A DNA stretch of 64,000 bases from Catonia carolina. Taxonomy: Eukaryota; Arthropoda; Insecta; Hemiptera; Achilidae. Location of the stretch: positions 3,235,501 through 3,299,500 of the forward strand of contig JAQMRL010000011.1 in assembly GCA_035578175.1 (NCBI GenBank). Reading direction: 5' to 3'. The position numbers and the translations under genes are program-made. Shown here piece by piece: positions 10,308 to 21,639 of the stretch. Numbering within the stretch: position 1 is the stretch's first letter; every line of letters starts with the position of its first letter. The notes beneath the pieces are model-generated. The model did not search any database. It saw nothing but the letters and a program-made list of their open reading frames with translations, and was not told where the DNA came from.

Positions 10308-10380
10308 TTATTATTATTTACTTATGATGATGAAGAATTAATTTGTTGTTAATTAGTTTATTGTTGTATCAGACTCTTTT
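10308..10380. repeat. Right ~75 bp direct repeat flanking HEL copy 2
   Basis: Direct-orientation partner of 7386-7461, including the words TTATTATTATTTAC and AATTAGTTT. Confidence 0.8.
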
Positions 10381-11140
10381 TTGCATTATGTGCAGTAGTA
10401 TATATCCTTCCAATTCCTTATCCAAAACATTTTGACTTGTCATGTAGGCATACAAAACTGTAAGTCCATGACTAAAAAACATTATTCGGAGCGGCAGTCA
10501 TCAAAATAATGATAAATAATATGGTTGCTGTCCGAAATGATAGTCTTATGTTAGGAAGATCATGAGCTTTAATTTAATGATTAAAATAGATTTAATCAAT
10601 TTTCATAAAGTTTCATCAAATTTATTTCATAATATCACCATTACGACTTGAGAAACTATTTTATTATTTTCATCTAAGAAGAAATATTTTTAATAAACAG
10701 TAAACTTTCTTTCTATTTATTTAAAATATAAAATTAAAGTATAATCCAAGTAAACAATAATTCTATAAACAACTTCTGAAAAAGTGAAAGTACTTTACTG
10801 TACTTTTATTTAAAATACGGCCAATAAATTTCTGTTGAATTAAAAGATCTATTTATTGATAAGATTTTAAAACAACTACATATAACTATGAAAACTATCA
10901 AATAACTATTTCTAATACTATATTATTTTTTGTAATTTATTTATTTATTCCTACTGTATTGTTGCAATTTCCAATTTATTTAGTGAAATTATTTCCCATG
11001 ATTATTATTATTGTTATTATTATCTTTATTATCAAGTAACAACTGTCTGCTGCAGTAGGTCTGATTGTTGTTGTATAATAATATTCCTATTTATTTTTAA
11101 CACAGTTTTTTACCTCGTAAAATATTTTTTTTTAATCCCT
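10381..11140. other. AT-rich region, no gene recognised
   Basis: Low-complexity AT and TTATTA runs; no coding or repeat signal that I can name. Confidence 0.4.
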
Positions 11141-11408
11141 AATGTGTGTAGGTTGCAATCTGTTCAATTCAGAACAATAAGCAACCCCATGACCAATGAG
11201 ATGATGATGATATGTATGACGTGTAAATGAGGTGCAATCTTGTACAGACTCAGGCCGACCATTCCTGAACGAGTATGGTTAATTAAACCTCAACCATAAA
11301 AGTACACCGGTAACCAGCTGTTAACAGCTGGTTACCGCTAAATCAGCTGTCAAACAGCTGATTTTAGCGAAGACTTTACCTCTAAACCAACCCGCTGGGT
11401 TGCAAAAG
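11141..11408 (-). mobile_element. SINE-C, near full-length copy with large palindromes
   Basis: On the minus strand it has a tRNA-like head (GGGTTGGTTTAGAGGTAAAG as A-box region), a CAGCTG-rich section and then the family body ending TTGAACAGATTGCAACC. Related to copies at 18494, 21320, 31012 and 42515. Unlike them it holds two inverted-repeat blocks: a 30 bp perfect palindrome at 11308-11337 and an 11 bp-arm hairpin at 11340-11364. It has lost the B-box segment. Confidence 0.75.
11308..11337. repeat. 30 bp perfect palindrome
   Basis: Centred on GTTAAC with arms GGTAACCAGCTG; both halves are exact reverse complements over 15 bp. Confidence 0.95.
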
Positions 11409-13413
11409 AAATACATCACTGTTTTATTTAATACAACTGTTATTATTAATTATACAACTGTTGTATTTTTCGGACATGTGACAAGAATGAGCGATAGCAG
11501 ATTGACAAAACATATTTTTCGATAAAATAATAAATCTGAAAACCAAATCATCATGATTCACAGTAACATTGAATGATCTTAAAGATGTAAAAATGGACAC
11601 AAACGACATACAGAATAAGGAAACTTTTAGTAAAACCACAGAATGAATCTCACAACATTGAACAATTAATGAAGGAAAGATCCGAAAGAAAGAACAGAAC
11701 GTGGTAGAAAAGTAAACTCGAGCAAAATATGAAGAACCAATAAAAATTACTTATAGTCCATTCGAAATAGCATGATAGTATTACTTAAATGGAATAAAGA
11801 ACAAGAGGGAATTTTGTATTGTGCTCATGCTTCAGTGCTACCACTTAAGAGGTTTTTTTGTGTTAATTTTCCCTGTTAGTGAAAGAAAGCGTTTTAAAAG
11901 ACTAATTAATAAAGGAAAAGAAAAAATAATGATTTTTCCATTATCACACGAAAAATTAAAATCAAATTTATTAATTAATTAATTTTATTATATTATTATT
12001 AAGTAAAAATTAATTATTAAATATTAATATATTAATTAATCAGTCTTGTGTATTGAATGCATGAGTTACTGAATGCAGCAATAACAAATGCCAGTAAAGT
12101 AATTAATTCCATATGATTTTACAAATTACAAAAAAAAGATTTATTTTATATTTTGTAAGAATAATTTAAAGGGACATTTTACTTTTGAAAAGGGACTTTT
12201 TATTTTTAAAAGTTACCACCATTCAGAGACTTACTATCATGCTACTTCGAATGGTCTGTAAGTATATATGTTATACTTCTAAGTTCTAATTACAACTTCG
12301 TAAGTATTATTTTTTCCGAATAAGGTCTATTCAGAAAAAATATATAACACGGCGTGTCCCCGATAGTTCATTTTTATAATTATTGAATTGTGAAACCTGT
12401 TTCATGTATTTTCAGATCTAAATTTATTGTATTATTTTTTTTATTTAGTTATAGGATATGGACATCTTCCAAAATAATTTTATTTTTTCTCTACTTAAGT
12501 TCATTTTCTTTAATTCACTCGTGATTCATTGAAAGATGGGAGATATTTGTGTTTTCTTTCATCTCGTTGACTAGTTTAGATACTATCAGTACATTTAGGA
12601 ATGAAAAGGCTGTCGTGGCGTCTCGACTTAATACCCGATGACTTTGAGAATGATTTTTGTCTTGGCTCTGGTTCAAATCTATGGTATACAAAATTCTTAA
12701 ATATTCCATAGAGGCGCCATTCCTTTGTTAGTGAATGTTTGTATGACAATAACTTGTCTATTTAAGAGTTTCTTCCATATTAAAGGCATTTTAGACCACG
12801 TAAAATAATTTCAGGGATTTCTGGAAACTCGTTTTACAGCTTTCACTACATTCTCGTCACGGTGTTCCTAAAGCTTTCAGAAGGCTTCACTTCAGTTCAT
12901 GGTATAGGCTCTCCAGATTCGGACGGGCTTTGTGTGTCGCATGAAGCGCCTGTGAATTCCTACCTGTGGTAGTTCTGTTTAACAGAAATTCCATCATACA
13001 TGTTTAAAGTTACTTAAAAATATGAAGGTATTTCAGTTTATATTAAGGTCCATACGATACTAGAACTACGGCTGTAAGCTAATCTGTTCAGTTTAGGGTA
13101 CATTATTGACAATCTCAAGCAGAAGGTCTTCCCAATTTCGATAGCTTCTACCTTGATTTTGTGTAATAAATTGAGTCTCGTAACAGTTTTTTAACAAAGT
13201 ATTAGTCCTAACTTCCATAAATCTTTACAAATTCATTTGAAATAATTGGTTCCATTCATTAAGTAGCTTTATCCCTTTCACTCATTTTAATTATGTCAAT
13301 TCAGTTTCGTTATCAAGAAACTTATAAAAATCACAAATTGTATCTCATAGAATGTTCCGTACACTTCTTAACATAACCTGTTGGTACATGTTACATGACA
13401 GCATGTTGTCTTT
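11409..13413. other. AT-rich region, no gene recognised
   Basis: Long AT-rich spacer. A more GC-balanced patch at 12790-12980 may be old transposon sequence but shows no motif I can name. Confidence 0.4.
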
Positions 13414-13582
13414 TGGCCGGCCTGTTGGCGTAGTGGTTAGCGCATCTGGCTTCTACGCCGGGGTCCCGGGTTCGATTCTCGGTCAGGTCTGGCATTTTTT
13501 CATCACTCATTTTCATCTATCTTCCTTCTCACCGTCTGATTTAGCAGTAATTGCAAAAACAGTCGGACGTTAAACAAAAAAA
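13414..13582 (+). mobile_element. SINE-A, tRNA-derived, full-length copy
   Basis: A-box TGGCGTAGTGGTTAGCGC and B-box GGTTCGATTC lie in a tRNA-like head starting GGCCGGCC. A body with CACCGTCTGATTTAGCAGTAA and a short tail AGTCGGACGTTAAACAAAAA follow. Flanked by an 8 bp direct repeat TTGTCTTT (13406-13413 and 13583-13590). The body word (GTCTGCATTAGCAGTAATTGC in other copies) identifies the family. Confidence 0.85.
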
Positions 13583-13590
13583 TTGTCTTT

Positions 13591-15220
13591 GGATGAACTT
13601 ATAAAGCTGTCTGTATTTTTAAATTTTTTTTGGAACTGTTTGGGGTTGTTCTGCCTGATTACCACTACATTATTAGTAGGTAACCCATACGATTGTAGTT
13701 TCTTCCTACAGTAAATAATTTTGTATTTATTAAAATTTTATGCTTAGTTGTTAGCCTCAGAGGTTATATCAACTAGCGTTTACTTTTCTTGGTTTCAGTA
13801 CGCGCTTTACATTTTAAAGTTATAACTTAAGAATACGCATACTGATTTTCACAATAGCAACTCTTTGAGAGTGCAGAAATAGTGTAAATGGTTTAACGGG
13901 TGTTATCCCCATTTTCTAAGTTGTAGAAGAAAATGTTCAAAATTCTATGCTTTACTTTCCTGGATATCCGTTAGAGAATATGCAAGCCGTTTTCAGGCCT
14001 GCAGCTCATTGGGATGATATATAATACAAATCATATTAATTATTTTAGGATAGTTACCACCTTTTAACTTCTTAGGCGTGAATTGTTGAATTGCAAAAGC
14101 TTTCGTTTTATCTATCATGATGTATGGAACAAATGTAATAAATTTCAGTGTTGCATTATGGAGGAGCTAGAAAATCATTGATGGGATTCAGTGGAGGCTT
14201 TCGAACTTGTATTTTTAGATTTTGATGTGTGACAAGAAAATGTTACTTGTTCTCTCTTGATGGGCAAACAATTTTTAAAGCTTCTAACGCAATGAAACTA
14301 CGAGTATAATAGTACAACAATTTTGAATTTATGTAATAATTAGTTGATAATCTGTAACCCTTAGGTCTCCGGATGTTGAAGGAGTCTAGTGACAAGATAT
14401 TCGGTCTGCTAATGCGTGTTCACAAGGAAGAGGTTGAAATGGCCAGAGTTTATATGTAGGTAATGTTTGTATTCCTATTTAATAATGTCTGAAATCGTTG
14501 AGAACATCTTGTAAAATTTTTAATCGGAGCCCTGATTTTTTATTTACTGTTTTTTATTGTGCCAGAAGTCTGTACTTCGTATCTTTGTGTAAGACGAAGT
14601 GAACTATTTTAAATTAGGTTTATTTATTTTAGAGTATTTGTTGTTTTATGATGAATAAATCGGAACTGGAACGTGAATTTGTTTATTTAGAGCCGTAATT
14701 CGTTTTGTCTTCATATTCTTTGAACAAATAATTTTATAATGTACAAACATTGTACTCAATTTAAAATGAAAATATCTTGAAACTCAATACATATTATATA
14801 GTTTTACTGAAATTTTGTTAAAAAATATTTATTCCGTAAATAATATACTTGATAACTTTTTATATTTTTAATTTTATTGAATCTTGCGTTATTTAGTCTG
14901 GAAATAGAAATAAGAAATCTTTAAATAATAATAGTAAATTAAATTTATAAGGATTTAATATATTCAGGATTTCTGCTGATCTACTGAATATTGATGTATT
15001 TAAATGAATGAATGTACAAGTAAACTAGAGCGGTTTGTTTGTTCAAGTTAGCTCATATCCAAAAAATCTCTTTGAAAATGAAATTCTGATGTTTGTATTC
15101 ATCCTTTGTCATCTAAGCACTTAATAAATAAATTTGTGTTTCATTTGGATAAAAAACTTGACGATCAAAAATTTTTGTTTTCTTTAGAAAATTATCCCCA
15201 TAAAAAACTAAAGATAAAAA
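13591..15220. other. AT-rich region, no gene recognised
   Basis: No coding motif and no clear repeat ends; mostly AT-rich sequence. Confidence 0.4.
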
Positions 15221-16712
15221 CAGTAAACTCCAGGTTATCCGAAATAATTGGGGCGAGGCGATTTCGGATAAGCCGGGTTTTCTAAATAACGAGGAAAATT
15301 GTCTTTAATTATAAAAGGAAATATTGCTAAGCCCTAAAAACTTTTATTCATACGATTTAATTATAAAATATTTTCCGTAAATTTTAATTATTTTTTCGAA
15401 AAAGTTAAACTTTTTTTCTGAGTTTTATTTTCCATTCGTTTTCTTACCGAAATGTCCCGCCATTGTTTAACTAAAAGTACATCAGAAGGCATCGATTCAA
15501 TGGTTATGACCAGTTGTTTACGTTTACACGACATTGTTGAATAACAATTCACTTTCATTATAGGTACGTAACATTAGCTACAAAACGAAATGAAAAATAT
15601 TGTGACACTTATCTTTAAGGTCTGTTTCGGGATCTGGGTAAATTAAATAATTAACACACTAAAGTTCAAAATTACAAGTGTTTATTACAACTAAAAATTA
15701 CAATTAAATAAGCGACAAAAATATATAAGTAAATTACAAATAAATTACTTAATAAGTAACAAATTAATTATAGTAGTACAACAAATAACTTAAACAGTTT
15801 ACTAATTACTACTTACAAACAAAACAATACAGAATAAATAAAATTTAAACAATAGACAGTTATTCGCAGTAACGTTGACCTCTTCTAACGTACTGGTATG
15901 CATTATGTAATACGCTCACTTAATTACAGACAAAACGTAACTAACCTTGGACCATAAAAAACTCGGCGCTTTTATAGGTGGGCTAATGGAGAGTTCGAGA
16001 AAAAACAGAAACTTTCGATATAATAATAAAATTCAAAATACTTCTGACGGCTTCTGGATAAATCTTAACAGCTGTAAACAAACTATGATTGAATAGAAGG
16101 TGTTATAAAAAGGTCAATTATCTAAATAGGTACCCACCCGGCTCTCACAATACCGAGTGACAATAAATGCCAAGCCTTTACTATAAAAGACTATATAACA
16201 CATACTATTTAACTACTTCTTGTAAAATTACTCTATTACAATTTATTTATTACTCTATTTATTTATTTATTCCTACTCTTATTATTCATGTCAACATTTC
16301 CAATCTGTTGGTCCTCCTCGAAAATTCTTGAACCTACATTCTCTTTTGATATTGTCACAATATGTTAGTTCCAAGACTACCGTATCCATTCAACCACAAT
16401 GCAGTGTCAATTGACTGTTGGCAGCAAAGATGATGTAGTCAAAAATAAGCAGTAGGCTACCGCAGTAAAATAATTATTCTGTTATTATCGGTAAAAATCC
16501 TGTTTGCAGTGCTGAACGTCATGTAGGCGTACTTTATGTGCTCTAAATTACAGTACCGCTTGCTTAAACACTATTTTGGTAGAAAAATACAAATTATAGT
16601 ATTTATTATTTTTTGTTTTTATTAAAGTTATTTGTAGAAAAATTACATTTAAAATACTTAGTATTTTTTGAAGTTCCGTTTAACCCGGATTCGGATAACC
16701 GAGAGTTTACTG
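15221..16712. mobile_element. Pogo/Tigger-like TIR element with nested insertion
   Basis: Left end CAGTAAACTCCAGGTTATCC and right end GGATAACCGAGAGTTTACTG form inverted repeats. The right flank is TA; the left flank is AA, probably a mutated TA. CAGT termini with TA target sites are typical of pogo-group Tc1/mariner elements. No transposase is recognisable, so it is non-autonomous. Removing the nested family D insertion (15597-16363) leaves about 725 bp. Confidence 0.65.
15597..16363. mobile_element. Family D element nested in the pogo-like element
   Basis: Bounded by short inverted ends ATATTGTGAC (15597) and GTCACAATAT (16363). The left ~110 bp, with AAGGTCTGTTTCGGGATCTG, matches 47334-47440. 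The interior is AT-rich and non-coding. The superfamily is unknown. Confidence 0.55.
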
Positions 16713-16891
16713 TAATCTGGAATGAGATTTCCACTCTTTTTTTAATTTTTTGCGGGGAACCTTCAGTTTTCTCCATATCCTACATCCCATCATCTTCTGT
16801 TTCCGCTATCAACCTCCATGAAATTCCTCACTACTTTAGCGTCTTGGACTCTTTGTACCCATGTTTTCTAAGAGTGATCTATTTTCTTGAT

Positions 16892-17190
16892 GGGGTGGTT
16901 GGACAAAATAAGTAATTTAGAGGTTTTTAGGCGGGTGGATGAAAAAAGAAGTATATGGAAGCGTCTTACCAGAATAAGGGATAGGCTAGTGGGGCATATC
17001 ATAAGACATTCAGGTATTGGTCTATCAATAATGGAGGGTAATTGAGGGAGTGAATTGTAGGGGGAGGCAAAGGTTAGAATATATAAAGCAAATTACAAAA
17101 GATGTAGAGTATTACAGGTATGTAGATATGACGAGACTTGCGCAGGATAGAACAGCTTGGAAAACTGCATCAAACCAAAAAACATTCTTG
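16892..17190 (+). pseudogene. LINE C-terminal remnant
   Basis: Plus-strand frames show LINE tail blocks, e.g. CRGRQRLEYIKQITKDVEYY, then MTRLAQDRTAWKTASNQ at 17056-17180. The DNA is clearly homologous to the better-preserved copy at 24879-25309. Earlier parts are shifted between frames. Endonuclease and RT domains are absent. Confidence 0.8.
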
Positions 17191-18490
17191 ATAAGAAAGG
17201 TACCGTCAGATTTTTATCCCGTTTATATGTTATCCTAAGAATGTGTTTCCTTTTATCTTAGTTCTTAATGTATTACCTAAATTGTAATACCAATACTATG
17301 ACTGTTAAGTAAAAGAATTTTTTATTAAAAAGTAGTACAGTATGTATGAAAAGTTTTATGTGAAACTTTATAATTCTTATCTGAAAGAATTAAAGAAGAA
17401 GATAAAATGTATAAATGAATTAAAAATTCTTTTTTAATAACTTTATTCAGACATAAACCAAATTTATGTAAATTTAAAATTTTATGTTGATGATATCAAT
17501 TATATTTTCTTTTGTTTCATTTTTATGAATTGAAGAGCTAGTTCTTTGTTCAATTTAAAAATTCTTTTAAAATAAGAATGAAAGAACTTTTTGAATAAGG
17601 GATACGATTTTTTTTCAAAAGGATTTCACGTGTCTTTCTCTAAATTTGCATTCGTTTTATGTTACTTTACTAACTTACGTAGTGTAGGAGTAGAGGTGAC
17701 ATTTTGTTCCTGTTGCTGGAACTAAAATTGACTACGATGTGAAAAGATAAAATAATTTTTTCATCTCACGGAAGTAAGTCTTTGGTTATATTTTTGTCTT
17801 TGTGTGAAACCATTTCCCAGTGGAAGAAAGTTCTTCAAATGAATTTCCTGCTGTAATTGTCCTGCAAAATAATGGCATCGTTGTTAGTCTACACAACTCT
17901 CTAGGGTCAACTTTTTACAACGATAATTTCGTCGTTTTTCTTATCTTCTTTCTAAGTTCTTTGTTCTTCTTATGACAAAAATGGAATAACTTAATTCGTA
18001 AATAAAGTATTGTTGGAAATTGATATGGTAGCTTAAATCCTAAAACTTTTTCAAAATTCATTAAATTATTAATTCAGAAGTGCAGAGAAAATAATTTTAT
18101 GTTGCTCGTTTTAAATGTCTTAATTTAATGGTTTAAATGACACAATATTTATCTGTTCTGTTATCTTTTGGATTATTTGATAACATTTGAGGCAAGATTT
18201 ACGGAAAGTTTCTTTCACATAATTTAGGAGTGATGTCGACCGAATATTATAATTATCTCTTAAGGAAATAATATTGTAGATATCTTAAGTTGTTCGATCT
18301 TCGAGCTAGCCCAGTAAATCGGCTGGTAGAAAGTTGTTATTTTAATAGTAGGTCCTCGATTTACCGGTCTCGCATTTACCATGGCTTGGATGTACGTCGC
18401 TCATTTGAGCAAGAAAAATTTCCCTCCACCCCTTCTTTTGTGTGAGAATTAATAAAAATGCCTGGTAATTCCACAAAATATGAGTTAAAT
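17191..18490. other. AT-rich region, no gene recognised
   Basis: No motif recognised. 18352-18400 (AGGTCCTCGATTTACCGG) resembles a word near 19286-19306 in the same orientation; possibly old pogo-type ends. Confidence 0.35.
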
Positions 18491-18493
18491 TCA

Positions 18494-18643
18494 TTAACAA
18501 CCCACCAGGTTGATCTAGTAGAAATTCGTTGCCCAAGTCAGCTGTTTAACAGCTGATTTTAGGAGACGAAGGTTCCTTGGTTCAAATCCTAGTAAAGATA
18601 ATTACTTTTATAGATTTGAATACTAAACAGTGATTTCCGGTGT
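18494..18643 (+). mobile_element. SINE-C head, split by SINE-B
   Basis: tRNA-like head with AACCCACCAGGTTGATCTAG, the palindrome CAGCTGTTTAACAGCTG at 18538-18554, and B box GGTTCAAATCC. It continues to GATTTCCGGTGT (18632-18643), which is duplicated at 19040-19051 on the far side of the inserted SINE-B; the rest of the SINE-C body follows there. Confidence 0.8.
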
Positions 18644-19039
18644 GTTGTTTTTTAGGTCATCAGCCGAAAGGCTGGTTTGAACCTGTATAGGTTTTAATAA
18701 GTAAAACGAGGAGTGAAGTGGTTTACACTTGCCTTCCTCACTGAATGGAAAAGTACGCTTATCAGCATGCCGGGCCCTCTGAAGAGCACATATTTTCCAC
18801 TCTGCAAATGACACCTTCACTTCATTCACCACAGGGTCTGGCTGTTTAATGAAATTTATTACTTTCAGAGGAGATAACTCTGATTAGTGTTTTTTACACC
18901 TCTACCTCTTCTTTTCTTAAATGATTCAGTCATTTGATTGGCTGACCATGTGATAAGAAAACAGAAATATTTATTTTAGCCCTGCAGCGAACATATTGAA
19001 TGTAAATAATTTAACACTCCATTTGTCTGTTATGGGCAC
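18644..19039 (-). mobile_element. SINE-B, complete copy, 396 bp, with 12 bp TSD
   Basis: Inserted into SINE-C; the 12 bp GATTTCCGGTGT lies on both sides, which fixes both ends of the family. On the minus strand it starts GTGCCCATAACAGAC and ends with GGCTGATGACCTAAAAAACA. No tRNA-like A/B boxes are apparent in its head, so its polymerase III origin is not proven. Short ORFs inside (MVNEVKVSFA type) recur in several copies because the sequence is conserved, not because it is a gene. Confidence 0.85.
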
Positions 19040-19185
19040 GATTTCCGGTGTACTTTGATTATTGGGATTCAATTAACCATACTCTCTCAGGTGTGGTCGG
19101 CCTGAGTCTGTACAAGTCTTCACCTCATTTACACGTCATACATATCATCCTCATTTGTTGGGTCATGAGGCTGCTTATTGTTTTT
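19040..19185 (+). mobile_element. SINE-C body, downstream part of the split copy
   Basis: Resumes at the duplicated GATTTCCGGTGT and continues through GTCGGCCTGAGTCTGTACAA, CATTTACACGTCATACATAT and GGGTCATGAGGCTGCTTATT. Confidence 0.8.
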
Positions 19186-19299
19186 ATAGTTTTTTTTGGT
19201 TTAACGTCAAACAAAATTTAGTTTATGCGTAGTTATCAGCTGGTCATCACACAGAAACTTTCGCCCAACTTATGTTACTTAATAATTACAGTAGATCTT

Positions 19300-19370
19300 C
19301 GATTTACCATGCTAAAGTCTTCTCGGATACCGAAGTTAAATACGAACCTTTAAAAATTGGGTAGGGTGAA
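19300..19370 (+). repeat. Possible 5S rRNA-derived fragment
   Basis: TCTCGGATACCGAAGTTAAA followed by GGGTAGGGTGA resembles the internal promoter part of animal 5S rRNA (TCTCG...GATCACCGAAGTTAA...GGATGGGTGACC), with deletions. It is too short and diverged to be a working 5S gene. It could be a pseudogene or a 5S-derived SINE head, or chance. Confidence 0.3.
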
Positions 19371-19806
19371 TTCGTATGTGTACAGTGATCCTATGTACTT
19401 CATGAGGACTTACTATTGGACATTAAACGTAATGTAGATATGTTACTGAATAAGGGCAGAAATATATAATCAGTAATCCTTTTTTAATGACTCTTTTTAA
19501 TCCTTTTTGTGTGTACGTTCTTAAGTTGCACAGATTGATACAAAGCAATTGGTAAGAGGAGTGTTGAACGCCCAAGAAGGAGATGGTTTCCGGAAAGGCC
19601 GAGTTGACTAATCCGTGAAGCAAAGAAGAATATATTATATTTAACGCTCTGTATGTTGTGTCTTTTACTTGAAACGCTCTCTAAAATTTGTGTTTTTGTT
19701 CTTCAATCTTTTCATATACTTTAATGCGTTTACCTATTGTTTAATACACTTCTTAGATAATGTACTGATTCATTTTTTTCTTAATTCTTTCTCTTATAAA
19801 ATATCT

Positions 19807-20156
19807 TGCCCATAACGGGCAGGTGGAGTGTTAAATTAATTGCACTCGATCTGTTGGTTCCAGGGCTACAAAAATAGTTCCGTTTCTTCTCACTTAGTCA
19901 GCCATTCATAAGACTGAACTATTTAAGAACAGAAGAGGTAGAGGTGTAAAAGACACTAATAAGAGTTATTTCCTCCTATATGAAGTAACGGTGGCATTTG
20001 CAGGGTAGAAAGTAGATTTTCGGAGTGCGTGCCATGCTGATAAGCATATTCTTTTACTCAGTAAGGAAGGCTATAGTAAACCACCTCACTCCTCGTTTTT
20101 ACTTTGTAAAACCTCTAGAGATTCAAACCAGCCTTTCAGCTGTTGACCTACACGAC
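19807..20156 (+). mobile_element. SINE-B, plus-strand copy, 350 bp, with 11 bp TSD
   Basis: Starts TGCCCATAACGGGCAGGTGG and ends GCCTTTCAGCTGTTGACCTA plus a few bases. Direct repeats ATAAAATATCT lie at 19796-19806 and 20157-20167. Small internal deletions explain the shorter length compared with 18644-19039. Confidence 0.85.
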
Positions 20157-20167
20157 ATAAAATATCT

Positions 20168-21319
20168 GTAATAAAATTATACTCCGCCCCTTTAACTCCA
20201 TAATGGGGCGCCGAGGGCAGCTTCTCAGTATATCCATTACTTACACCCGTGGTTTTGACCACCTGATACTGTAACTTTCTTACTAAATATATCATTAATA
20301 TTTTATATTTCAGTTTTATTTACGAAAAATTTGTTCAACAGAGAAAAATTATTGTGTACTTGGAAACTGCATCATCTGTTAATATATATATTTTTTAAAT
20401 ATGCAATTTAATTTTTCTACTTATCAGCAATTTATCTGTACGTAGTTATAGAGATCGTTTTGTGCAAAATATGGTAGACTAGTTATAAAAAGTAGATGAT
20501 TTGACGGAAAATCATTAGTCATGCTTTTTTTTGTAAATACAGTCCTCGTTATGAGAGCCCTTGTTAACTTCATCTTGAAGGGCACATTGAAATGCACGTG
20601 GGCGTAGTTTAGGGCTTAGGGCTTTCTCATCATTTTAAAGTTCTTTTTTGTATTATAATCCCAACCAACCCTTTAAAAAATTATAAGCCGTGCGTCATCT
20701 TCCATTCTCTCTTTTTTATGTTCATTGTTTAAATGCACTCTCCTGTTTCTTTTGTTTTTATCTTTCTGAGCCGTGATTGTTCTTTCTTCGTCTTTATAAA
20801 ACGTCGCCAGCAGACTGGAAAATTCTTTCTACAGAAATATTAAGTTATATGGAAAAGTTAAAGAGAGAACTGAATAATGTTATAAGCAAAAGGAGTAGGC
20901 TTGAATTACATTTTGTTAATGTGATAACAAAACCAGTTTCCCGACAATGTAATTTATTCTTTCTCATCAAATATGTTATGTTATCTTTTTGGATGCCTTG
21001 TGGTCTTTTTATCATGCCATAAAAATTTTTATACAAAATAAATTCGATTGCATTTGACTTTCTGCATTAAATTTTCAGCTGAAAAAAAATTTTCACATGT
21101 CTGAGCACTTTAAAATTAACTCATTGGTTTCTTCACTTTTATTTAATATCTGCAAACTGTTATTTGTTAAAATCACTCAAATTAATCAATGTTTTTGTTG
21201 TTTTTTTAAAATTTAAAGTAGACTTGAATTAAGTAGGGACTACCAGTGGAGAATTTTGAGGTGTGACTGTCATTTTATGGCAACCAGAAAAATTTAACAA
21301 TGGTAAAATATTTTACAAT
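20168..21319. other. AT-rich region, no gene recognised
   Basis: Several short frames (e.g. 20777-21022 on plus) carry no family motif. Nothing can be supported here. Confidence 0.4.
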
Positions 21320-21473
21320 TAACCCACCGGGTTGATCTAGTAAAATCGCCATCGCGAGTCAGCCGTTTAAAAGCTAATTTTAGGAAACGAAGGTTCCTGG
21401 CTCAAATCCTAGTAAAGGTAAGTACTTACTTTTATACGGATTTGAATACTGGACAGTGGTTACTGGTGTACTT
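21320..21473 (+). mobile_element. SINE-C head fragment
   Basis: AACCCACCGGGTTGATCTAG, a degraded CAGCTG palindrome, CGAAGGTTCCTGGCTCAAAT in the B-box position, and GACAGTGGTTACTGGTGTAC at the end. The body is missing. Confidence 0.75.
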
Positions 21474-21574
21474 AAGATTTTTGCATAGAAAGTTATGTAA
21501 ATGTTCCTAAAATCAAAACAATCTTACCATTGTTTTAAAACATAGATTTTAAGTTACCTATTTTTCTTAACACA

Positions 21575-21587
21575 TATTTATGTTAGT
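21575..21587. repeat. 13 bp target-site duplication (left) of the RTE-like LINE
   Basis: TATTTATGTTAGT, identical to 24819-24831. Confidence 0.95.
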
Positions 21588-21605
21588 CATCATCATCATC
21601 ATCAT
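21588..21605 (-). repeat. GAT-triplet 3' tail of the LINE
   Basis: Six GAT/ATC triplets directly next to the target duplication replace a poly(A) tail, as in RTE-group elements. Confidence 0.85.
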
Positions 21606-21639
21606 AAGCATCACGGTTTAGGCCTTGTAGTCCTGTTCC

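Noticed and set aside
18623..18832. 69-codon ORF with MVNEVKVSFAEWK
   Set aside because: Lies in SINE-B; similar peptides appear in other SINE-B copies only because the DNA is a repeat. No start context or domain.
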